DNA of 64,000 nucleotides from Tricholoma matsutake (Eukaryota > Basidiomycota > Agaricomycetes > Agaricales > Tricholomataceae): assembly GCA_026075535.2 (NCBI GenBank), contig AP026540.1, forward strand, positions 6,758,001-6,822,000, in the 5' to 3' direction. Positions 32,633-42,223 of this stretch are shown in pieces; position 1 is the stretch's first letter, and each line of letters opens with the position of its first letter. The notes under the pieces were generated by a model. That model was not told the origin of the DNA and did not search any database. It worked only from the letters and a program-made list of their open reading frames with translations. A program made the position numbers and the translations under genes.

Positions 32633-34063
32633 ATGTCTGTATCTTCTCGCCAGCGACCACCTTCAGCACCCTCAACATCAAGTCTTAATCATACAACCAG
32701 CGTTGACGCCATCCCTCCCCCTCCTTCCATTGTTATTACTGTCCCACGTAGGTCTCGCTAAAAACCTGTTACGTCGTCTAACATTTCGTTTAACAGCATG
32801 GGCTCGGGATGAACCTCCCTCTCCAAAAGAACATAGTTCAGTCATTGACCCTAATCTTCCAACGGCGTTACAACCTTCAGATGCTTCTTACAATGCTAGT
32901 GTCTCCGATCTCAATTCTCGCTGGTGGACCTTTACTCTTCCTCGCCCTACTAGACAGCTTCGTTTGCCTCAGTCTTCTTCGACCACCCCAAGAAAGAGCT
33001 TCAGGGACTTTTCCTGGCTACCCACGTCTTCTTCCATACGTGAAGGTACTTTCATTTGCAGGGAAAAAGACCCCGAAACTGCTCAAGCAACTAGTAGCGG
33101 CAAACGCAATTGGGGACTGTCCATCACCCTCCCAACTCCCACTTCTCCGTATACCTTGTCCCACAATGTCACTCCTGGTTGGGATTCTCCATGGTCCCCA
33201 CGAACCGCTATCCAGGGTCTCGAACGCATACCAATCGACGACAACCCAGATCATCTTGAGGAAGACCGCAATGATTCATACGAAAGCCAAGAGAGCTCAA
33301 CTATCCGCCGTGCACGGAAGAACTTTCGAGTTTTCATCCTGACCAACACTTATGTGCCGTTGGTCAGTTTGTGCGCTTTGTCTTTCAACCGCCCTAAAAA
33401 TTACTCTCATCCCATTGTAGTTCTTTCGATTCATTAACATCATCTTCACTACTGCTGCTCTTGGTATTGCTATCCGAATCCGCAGGATAGAGATGGATAG
33501 CAACTCAGAGGGCGCGGTTGGCAGTTCCCCGTACGTCTCTCGAAGCTCGACCAATGACGCAGGTTTAATCAGTCAATTGTTAGGACGGTCGTCATAATCT
33601 TTGCCCCGCTGACATTAGTTCATGTGATGGCGGCCATCTATGTTGGTTCCATTTTCCCTATCAAACGATGGCCCGTTTACCCATTCTGTCGGTATAGCTC
33701 GAATATTTCGGTCGGCCTCTGGGTTTATGGCGTACTTCGGGCAAGCTAACGCACACCCTTTCTGAAGTCTTGTTTATTTGTGCCTGGTCTGCAGCTCTTT
33801 CTCTTTGTTTCGACAACTTCTTCACGTCCCTTGTACCATGTGCATCACCATCGAGCATATCGTGGTACAACCAACTCCCACGACCTCCAAGCCCCATCCC
33901 TAATCTTGAAGGAGGATTGGGGGACCGACTATGCGACGATCAACTCGCCCTTATCTGCCTTGTCGGGGTTGGGCTTTCCGTTTACTGCATAAACCTCGTT
34001 ATCAGCCTTTTTCGGATATTTGAAAAAGTCAAGTATCATCCAGCGGCCCCTCCCAGGACATGA
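32633..34063 (+). CDS. Multi-pass membrane protein, SRF1-like (phospholipase D regulator family)
   Basis: ATG at 32,633; exon 1 encodes [20 protein letters not shown] and joins across an intron to [15 protein letters not shown] soluble N-terminal half (with [11 protein letters not shown]) is followed by at least four hydrophobic segments: [55 protein letters not shown] and [20 protein letters not shown]. The stretch [20 protein letters not shown] between them is the part I associate with fungal Srf1 (regulator of phospholipase D Spo14). The family name is from memory of that motif and needs a profile search. Four introns. It is divergent from the FYV6 gene (105 bp between start codons). Confidence 0.6.
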
Positions 34064-35121
34064 TGTTACTCCTGAAGGGCTAGAACCATGAAACTACTTG
34101 TTCTCCATCTAGGTCTCGAATTGTATCTGTTGTCTTATTTTTCACAACTATAGTCGGTTGACTTTTCGTGCGATCTCAGTATAGCACGCGTTAGCAGAAC
34201 GTTATGATACTCAGTAGAACGGCAGGATTAGAGCTTTGTATAGTCGCGCTGCCTACGAACAAAGAGGAACAAAAAGATCTTGACTAGAGTACTATAAAGA
34301 TCTTGTACTATAAAGATATTTCTGAGTCACTGAAAACCTGATTGCAATACCAAAGTAATTGTCAATCCGAGTTTTCAGGTTTGGGGAAGATTCTGCATAG
34401 AGATATACACGTGATACACGTGACATCGGTCTGGGGAATTGAAGAAGCCGGATCACGAAACGCGAAAACGCGCTCAAGATCGAAATGCAGAAGCTTCAGA
34501 GTGTGCAATGTCGGTCCCGAGACAGACATCAGGTCTGAAGAGGAAACGAGACCATACCAAAGCACACTAAGAGAGAGAATGGGAGGTGGGTGGGTAGAAA
34601 AAATGAGCCACTGGAAAAGTGGAAGTCGAAGAACGCGTCTCACGCGTGAGAGTTCTCCGAATGCGCTTACAAAGCCCGGACACAACGTTTTCGGCCCAGC
34701 TCCGCATAGCCTACCGTTGAGTCACAATTTAGTACAGTAACTACATTTATGATCTACTTTATGATCACAAGAGTCGAATAACCACAGAGTTTGCATCAGT
34801 GATATGTAGTGCAGGATCCAGTCCTCATTAAGTAGGACCCCACGGGGTCGACTTCCTTCCACCAATCAGATACACGGGAAACAAATTCAAATACTTAAAA
34901 GATTAAGACCATGCCAACGATAATAGCAGTTCCCAGATTCTTGAGAAATAACGAGTTTGCTTGAAATGTTGCTATGTGCACTTTGAAGACAAGCTTAGAT
35001 CTGCATTGGGTTAAAGTACTTACGTGGTGGAATGATTCACACGTCAATGTCACCTACACTACAAACAACGAACGATGTCAAGTGAAATGAACGAGTGAAG
35101 GTTTCGACTAGACGTGATTCA
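34064..35121. other. Intergenic region of about 1.05 kb
   Basis: No gene is supported. Two CACGTG E-box-type hexamers lie 9 bp apart (34,408-34,413 and 34,417-34,422); they could be sites for bHLH factors of either neighbour. A direct repeat GATCTTGACTAGAGTACTATAAA / AAGATCTTGTACTATAAA lies near 34,277-34,315. Confidence 0.4.
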
Positions 35122-36742
35122 ATGGACACGCTAGATGCCGCGTCTTCGTCAGACAGATCGTTTCCTAGCTCCAGTAGTCCAGCTACACGGCAGTTACGCG
35201 GGGCGAGTTATGTCTCAGGCATCCTGTTACTCTTGATAGTAGTATTTCTTTGGACTGCATCTAATTTCATAACGCAGGTGAGATCCACTTTTGTATCCCA
35301 GGTTCGTAGCAAAGCTGACAAGCCAACACCGGTGAAACGACAAGGCTCTCTTCCAGGAAGGATATGACAAACCTTTCCTGTGAGTTGATCTAATTCAGAT
35401 ATTCGTTGCATTGATTGACACCATCTCCTCTATATAGCTTAACATACCTGAGCACAAGCTCATTTGCGCTTTACCTCTTGCCAGGTTTGGTGCGACAGTG
35501 GCGAAATGGAAAGACTCGATTCGGGAGGTTCAGTCTACGGGGTAAGCAATTGATTATTGCTACTTCGAAATGATTGTCACTCATGCAAGCACAGATGCGG
35601 GATATCAGCCTGTGACAACAGGAACCAGGCTGGGTAGTGGAGACTCTGATGTCCAGGAGGAAGAGGTGCTTCGTCTCAAGTAAATGTAAAAACTTGGGTG
35701 ACAAAATAATCTTGCTAGGACCTGCAACCTATCATTACCGAAGGTTTGCATCCTCTGACTACAAGAGAGACCGTGGATTTGGCTTTCACGTTCTGTTTTC
35801 TCTGGTTCATTGCCAACTGGACTGTAAATGCAGCGCTACTTTACACGAGTGTCGCTAGTGCAACAATTATTTCTAGCATGAGCGGTATGCGTCCAATGCC
35901 GACCTTCTACCTTACAACTGACTCTTTCTCGTGAAGGATTTTTTACGCTGGGTATTGGACGGCTGTTTCTTGTGGAGCGCCTGACCTATACTAAGATTGC
36001 TGCTGTAGTGGCGAGGTACGTGACCATCAGATCGCTGGCCCTCTGGCTTATTTGGGATACATGCAGTTTTGGGGGTGTCCTCCTGGTGTCGCTCTCAGAT
36101 TCATCATCCAAAGAGCTACCAGTACTATCAGTCCATTCTTTTGAAAGCCGTTCGATGCGAATTTTCGGCGATTTTCTGGCTCTCATATCAGCACTATTCT
36201 ATGCTCTTTATGTTACCTTGCTCAAAGTCCGCATTCGTTCCGAATCTAGGATCGATATGCAACTTTTTTTTGGTTTTGTTGGCCTTTTTAACATCCTCAC
36301 ATGCTGGTTGCTTGGTGTCTTTCTTCATCTTATAGGGGCGGAGCCGTTCGAGTTACCAGCTACGAGGAATGCTGTCGGTGCAATTCTGATAACTGTAGGC
36401 ACTTCTTTCTCCTCCTCCTTCAGGTCAGCTCCCACCTATAGACAGATGTTCATCACTTTAACCAGCGACTACCTCTATGTTCTCGCCATGCTCAAAACCT
36501 CGCCCCTCGTCGTTACCATCGGCCTCAGCCTCACAATACCCCTTGCAGTCATTGGAGATTTTACCCTTGGCAAACCTGCAGCAGGCCAAATCATTGTTGG
36601 GGCCTTTCTTGTGTTGGTCAGCTTCATCGCTGTGGGTATGGACGATGCAAATACCAAACGGGAAGAAATAGACCGAGTGGCGGGTGATGGACTGGATACG
36701 CGAAATTTCGAAACCTTACAGGATGAGCCAGATTCAGCTTAG
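35122..36742 (+). CDS. SLC35F5-like / EamA-type membrane transporter
   Basis: Drug/metabolite-transporter superfamily protein with about ten membrane segments; the family includes human SLC35F5 and yeast vacuolar THI74/YML018C. Spliced landmarks: YVSGILLLLIVVFLWTASNF, then EGYDKPFLLTYLSTSSFAL, RQWRNGKTRFGRF, FCFLWFIANWTVNAALLYTS, SATIISSMSG joined to FFTLGIGRLFLVERLTYTK, GDFLALISALFYALYVTLLK, MFITLTSDYLYVLAMLKTSP and a final TIGLSLTIPLAVIGDFTLGK. At least seven introns, some with alternative acceptors (I chose 35,767 and about 36,446). Substrate is not known. The ATG at 35,122 is the first in frame. Confidence 0.83.
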
Positions 36743-36892
36743 TTTACCTTTTGCTTTATGTCCTAGATGATAGTGATGTCTTGTATAGTTACTAAAATAA
36801 TAATTGGCGGAAAGATGCGATCTGTACTTGAAACTTGCTTAAAACGTCCATGCCTCAAGACATAGTCATTAGTAATTAGTGAACAAGCGGGC

Positions 36893-37723
36893 ATGGTAAA
36901 TGTTTCTCATGAATCTCGAGTACTCAAAAACTGACACGATATTTTGGAGCCAAAAGACCATAGCAATCAGGGACGAACACACGAGTTGTCAGTCAAACTG
37001 AACAAGAGACAGTTTGCAGTCCATAATCATGAAGTTCGACACATCGAGATCGGGAGCGCAGTTGAAGCTTCGGTGAGTGGAGTTCATGCGAATTGAATTC
37101 GTGTAGTTATCTGACAGGCCATTTTTCAGGGACCTGAAATTCTGGAATCCTCTGTAACGGAGGAGACCTCGATTCCGTTGACAAAAAAAGAAAAACATCA
37201 ATCGAAAAAGGAAGCATTTTTACAACGTATGGACATAGTCGCTCTATTCAGTTTCCGTATTGTATTGACTGTGTTTCGCACAGGTCTGAAATCTCCGATG
37301 CCATACTCTAAATCCCATAACCGTCGCCTTCGGCGAAAGGCAAAGGAGCAGATCATTGGTGGTGATCTAAATGATTTGCAAGCGGCCATCGCTGCTCTCG
37401 ATGACAACGAGGATGCTCTAGACAATATTAGTGCATCTGTAAACAGTGGCATACCTTCTTCAAGCAAATCTACTTCAAACCCCCGTCCGAAGCCTGGAAA
37501 GATTGGCGAAGGAACGAAAAATCCTCTTTCTCAATCACGACGGAAACATGCTCTGTATGTCGTCCCCTTGCTTTGGTGGTTTAGCCTAACTTTCATTGGC
37601 AACAGCGTAGTGGAGCAACTAAGACAGCCTCTGATACTGTTTAATCCTGAATTTTCCTCAAACCCGTTCCAGACTTTGCGCACTCATGCTCAGAACACAC
37701 ACTCGAGACATATGTCCATGTAA
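36893..37723 (+). CDS. SLX9: SLX9-like ribosome biogenesis protein
   Basis: Slx9 is a nucleolar 40S-subunit assembly factor (ITS1 processing, pre-40S export). Readable coding: RTHELSVKLNKRQFAVHNHE, VRHIEIGSAVEAS joined to GPEILESSVTEE, TKKEKHQSKKEAFLQR, then PYSKSHNRRLRRKAKEQI and LNDLQAAIAALDD, which is the family signature, and the C-terminal NPEFSSNPFQTLRTHAQNT. Introns at 37,071, 37,230 and 37,556. No ATG is in frame within the first readable exon; the only fitting solution I see is a start-codon-only exon, ATG at 36,893-36,895 with a GTAAAT donor and an acceptor ending at 36,970. That start is uncertain. Confidence 0.75.
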
Positions 37724-37847
37724 CTGTTTGCTCTGTCATTTGGCCCACTCAGACTATAGCCCTTTCCCTTATCGTGGTCTCATCACACCCTGAGATCGGG
37801 TTTCGAGTTGTTCTATCCGTTCTAACTTCTGTATCTCGCAGCGTACA

Positions 37848-38443
37848 CTAAGCTAGTTGTGGTTTGTTGACTTCTTCAGAAGCACTGAGGGGATTCGGAA
37901 CTTCCGACCCTATGTCACCCTCTTTTGTACCTAGAACCTCCATCAGATGCGTTCTTCTGAACATATGTGCTGTTTGAATAGCGTTTGGTTTCCCTGCACG
38001 AGGGTCTGCTCCGTTGTCCATGAGGGCACGTACTACCTCGTCGTGGCCCTTGAAAACTGCGCCTGCGACCATGGACTGACCCAAATCATTCAATCGGTTG
38101 GGATCTCCTCCAAGTCGGAGTAAATCCTTTGTAAGCTGAGCATGGCCAGCATATGCAGCCAGCATCATAAAAGTATTCCCTGTAAATTGTGGTAGTCAAC
38201 GCTTCTGGGCACACAGCAATCGAGAATACCTTTGTCGTTCGTTAGGTTGACAGGCAAACCGGCCTCGATTGCTGCCAGTAAGAGCTGAGAGTCACCATTA
38301 CGTGCAGCGTCGAACATTCGATGCGCGAAGTCGAGAGTCTCAGCAGGCAAGGCTGAGACATCAGGCTCTTCTATCGTCTTATTTCCTTCAGACTGTCATC
38401 CAAGGTCAAACCGGTAAGAGCAAGTTTCCAATCTACGAACCAT
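37848..38443 (-). CDS. Small ankyrin-repeat protein
   Basis: Three exons. The product starts M (38,443) joined to SEGNKTIEEPDVSALPAE, then FAHRMFDAARNGDSQLLLAA, VNLTNDKGNTFMMLAAYAGH and GQSMVAGAVFKGHDEVVRAL to a stop at 37,848. Three to four ankyrin repeats are visible (consensus G-x-T-x-L-x-x-A-A-x-x-G-H). The length, about 145 residues, fits the small one-domain ankyrin proteins of fungi, for example the S. pombe type; a YAR1-like role is possible but not shown. The start codon again forms an ATG-only exon (ATG followed directly by a GTTCGT donor). Convergent with SLX9, 124 bp apart. Confidence 0.75.
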
Positions 38444-38579
38444 TTGGCGAATCGTGAACTTCTGTCGGGATGCAATGTCGAATCTCAATGTTATATGACA
38501 GAATATTACATAATAGGGGTATGTAAAGGCAGAACTACATATAAACCCAACGCTTTTATATAAATCCGTTGAGGTTGCA

Positions 38580-41000
38580 TTAATCTTCCTCTCCTCCACC
38601 GCTCATTCCCGCGCTCCATACAGTACTCCCACTCCCACTGCCGCCTGCACTTCTCCGACTTTTTCTCCCGCCTATGTTTCTCGACGCTATTTCAGTAAAC
38701 CCACTATTGCCTCCTCGAGCAATCTCGGCACTGAGCGTTCTTTCGCGTGCATCCAATGCGGCAAGGGAATTTTCCGCTTCAGCGCGTTCCAGAGCTTCTT
38801 GGGTGAGGTCACCTCTAATCCCAACTCCTGCTCGAGCATTGATGGTGCCGTCGTCCAGCGAATGTTTTGAATTCATAGATGATGTTTCTGAATTCGATAC
38901 AGACTTTGTGCCGAAGAACGAAAGACGCCGATTGTTGTTATTGTTGAGGGGTGGGGTCTGAGAAGTGGGTATTGGAAATGAGAAGGAGGGAGACTGTTGT
39001 GTAGCAGGGGGTTCAATCCCCATCAATTTCATCGTAGCATTCAAACGTTCCCTTTCTCGTCGATCATCTTCATCCTCTTGATTATCCAGTTTGCGAGCTC
39101 CCGTTACAGGACTAATGCCAGGGTTCAGCGTCAAGGGGCGTAAATTCGGGTCCGGCTTTTTCTCAGCCGAATTGAAGATGGAAAAACTCTTCCAATCAAA
39201 TGACAGCGAGCGACGCTTTGCCTTGGGATTCGGTGGGGTGATCCTGGGGGTTGTAGTAAGAGGAGGAGAGTTGAACCGTGTGTCAACCGCCGGCAGAGGA
39301 TTGGAAGAGGTTCGGCCCACTATAACGGATTGTGGTCGGTTCTTCGTATGGGTGGCCGAAGGCTTTGGAACAGGAGGTGCCCCTGTCGTGGGCGTTCGAG
39401 CGTCTTTGTCATAATCTATAGCCAGCACATGCTCGAAGCCTTCCTGCGCTATGATACGATCGATGATCTTTGAAGCGTACAGAGATAAGGCTTTGTTGGC
39501 ATCTTTGAGAGACTTGACTTCTGTTCGAAGAGCATCGATGTCGTTGACTGGACCGCTAGTGTCCAATCCACCCTCAGATGATGATATTTTTCGGCTATCA
39601 GAGCCCCTCTTGGATCGCTTCACCTTGCCATTGAGAGCGGTACGCTCCTCCATGGCATTACCGGCCAACATATCCTTATTTTCTGCACGCCCAAGCTCCG
39701 CGGCAAGGTCCAGCCCGGGACCAGTTATAGGCAAATCGGCAAGTGATTCTCCTCGAGGCCCGCTCGACATTGAAGGAGTTCGTTTGCGACTCTGCCTGGC
39801 CAGGTGACGTGATGCAGGCGAGTCGATATCAGACTCTAAACTTCGCTCCAGTTGTCTTTCAAGGTTGTCCTCATGTTCCTCGTCGACTCTGTCAAGAGTA
39901 CTTCTTGCAGTGCTCCGGAGGCTACCGACATCAGCATCCTCTGCGCTCTCCTCATCCTCCTCCTCGTCATCACCACCGTTGCTGCTTCCACCTCCGACTT
40001 GCCTCATAAGGTCAAACTGACCACTGAGGGTTTTCTCCCTCAAGAGAATCATGTAACTTTCATTCTCCTCTTGCAGCTCGTTATTGACTCTTTTAAGGTC
40101 AACGAGCTGAGTTTGAAGAAGAACAAGTGTGCTTTGAAGGGAAGAATATGATGTCGAGAGCGTAGAAAGCTCTAATCTGAGTGAAGTCATCTCGGCCGGT
40201 TCAGCCTCTGCATCATGAAGATACCGATGTGATATGTTTTCTGTCCGATGATTATTCTGTACTTCTTCCTCGTTATCGGGCTCAACTTCGGATTCTGGCT
40301 CCGTGTCAGCAATGTCAGGTTCAGGTGGTTTTCGAGGATGTGTGAGGGACAGAATGCGGGACTTGAGGTGTTGTTCATTGTCGTAGAAGGCCTGGCGCTC
40401 TGCTTCGAAAGTTGCCGTCTACAGCACTGTAAGCTTGTAGGTCTCATGCCAATATGGAGAATACTAGCCTGCTCATTATATCTACGATGGATATCTCTCT
40501 TTTCTTTCTCTAATTCTCGAACCTGAGTTCTAAGTTTATCCGATATATCTATTCGTTGAGCCAATTCGACTTCCGAGCGCGACTGCTCGGTGTAAAGTTC
40601 ATTGAGACGCTGTTCTGTTGTATTGAGTGCCGACGTGAGATCGTCATTCTCCGCGGTGAGATTTGAAATAATTTGATCTTTATTTTGCAATTGAACTAGC
40701 AGCTTTGACAAGAATGAAAAACCAGAGCTAATGTGTGGGTGCGATACACACCTGCTCCTTATGGTCAGTCTCCTGCTTCAATAAGGTAGAAAGGGATTCG
40801 TGGAGTTCGCCATTGATGGATAATGATGATGCTGCCTTTGACGACGGTCGTCTAGCCACGGATGCGGAATTCAAAGTTGATGATGCACGCGAGGAGGCAG
40901 CAGATCGAGCAGTAGCACCTTTTGCGATTGAAGACGAAGGAGGAGTCGAGGGGGTAGAAAGAGGACGCCTAGAGGCGGGTGAGGCTCGGACGGTTGCCAT
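38580..41000 (-). CDS. Coiled-coil protein, not assigned
   Basis: Three exons, ATG at 41,000 (MATVRASPASRRPLSTPST). A basic Ser/Ala-rich head is followed by long coiled coils (about residues 80-200 and 260-320: LLVQLQNKDQIISNLTAEND, VRELEKEKRDIHRRYNEQ, LELSTLSTSYSSLQSTLVLL). A central conserved-looking helix reads KALSLYASKIIDRIIAQEGF followed by EHVLAIDYDKDA. The C-terminal 250 residues are Ser/Pro/Asn-rich and probably disordered. The whole looks like a fungal cytoskeletal or scaffold protein. I do not recognise the family and give no function. It is divergent from the XRCC2-like gene, 132 bp between start codons. Confidence 0.8.
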
Positions 41001-41132
41001 ACTCCTTATGGCTGTATTATAATCGAAGACGAATTGTGGTGCGTTGGGGAGGAGGGAAGGGGAGCAGCATTCAAAGAATGGAGACAGTGACAAGCAACCA
41101 CAAGGCAGTGAGCGTGTTCAATCGCAACTGTC
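41001..41132. promoter_or_regulatory. Shared divergent promoter, coiled-coil gene / XRCC2-like gene
   Basis: 132 bp between the two start codons. No TATA box or named site was identified. Confidence 0.45.
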
Positions 41133-42081
41133 ATGCTTGATGAGATCTGCTCGGAATCCCTTGATCAGGTATACTTCCTCCTTCCACATTTCTCTCATCT
41201 TAACAAACTAATAGACTTCATAGCTGCTCACATCCGTGACCGATGCCAACCTCCGTGGTACCCACAATCTCCGTCGCGGAGATGTCGTTGAAATACAAGG
41301 ACCTCCATCATGTGGCAAAACACACCTCATGTATTTTTTCCTCATTATCTGTATAACACCCGGTGAACACCAGTCCATCACTGTTGGAGGTTGGGATAAG
41401 GGTGCTGTTGTCTTTGATATGGATGCCAGCTTTGACATCATACGTTTCAAGCGTTTACTCCTCGGCCGTCTGAAACAGCTCTTCTCTTTCGACATCGCTC
41501 AGACCGTGGCCCAAAGATCATTAGAGAGGTTACATATCTTTCGCCCAACGTCTTCTACCCAGCTTGCCACATCGCTGACACAACTTGGAAGATATCATAC
41601 CACTCACCTTCCTGGCTCAGAGATCGGACTAGTTGCAATCGATTCTATAAATGCCTACTGTTGGCCTGACCGGCTTATTGCAGAACATATGCGATCATCT
41701 CCCGAACAACGGAGGACATCAAGTTCCACCTTTCCTCCATTGTGCATTCGGACAGCTTTGTCTTCCCTTCGTGCGACGCACGCACCTGTCGTAGTAATGA
41801 CCAGTAGAGGCCTTCAATCTACTATGCATGGGGTTTCCGCCTTGGTCGATCCTCTGATCTCGACTCATCAAATAACGCTTTCGACGCCTCAATTCCAACG
41901 GTGTATGCCCGTTGCTACTGAAGAAAAACATCACCAGAAAGAAGCGGTTGAAAATGTGGATATTCTCGCATCAATGCGACTGCTAAAAACCTCCAGTTTG
42001 CATAGTTTTACTCTTCATATTGCTGAGGATGAAGTTGTGGCCAGCCAGCCTGAGCATTTGCCTGACAAGCCCATCTTGTAG
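41133..42081 (+). CDS. XRCC2-like RAD51 paralog
   Basis: RAD51 paralogs assist RAD51 filament formation in homologous recombination. A short first exon (MLDEICSESLDQ, from 41,133) joins at 41,224 to LLTSVTDANLRGTHNLRRGD. Walker A is GPPSCGKT (residues 38-45), followed by a segment close to XRCC2 (SITVGGWDKGAVVFDMDASF, then DIIRFKRLLLGRL). Walker B reads IGLVAIDSINAYCWPDR. The typical XRCC2 region after Walker B is present, and the C-terminus (from about residue 230) is unlike the core and may be lineage-specific. Assignment to XRCC2 rather than RAD51B/C/D rests on the FDMD-FDIIRFKRLLL stretch. Confidence 0.8.
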
Positions 42082-42223
42082 TGCAAATACATAATCAATA
42101 GTAGTAGGGTGTTCCGCCCTTCAACTTCGCATTGTAAAGAAGTCAGGTGACCGAAGACATGAAGTGTTTTTTTTAAATAATGCCCAAAACCTTCGAACGA
42201 GGTGAAGGATATCCTGGCTGTCC

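Noticed and set aside
34342..34740. 132-residue plus-strand frame in the gap after the SRF1-like gene
   Set aside because: Low-complexity Arg/Ser composition, no homology signal, and it crosses CACGTG and other regulatory-looking sequence.
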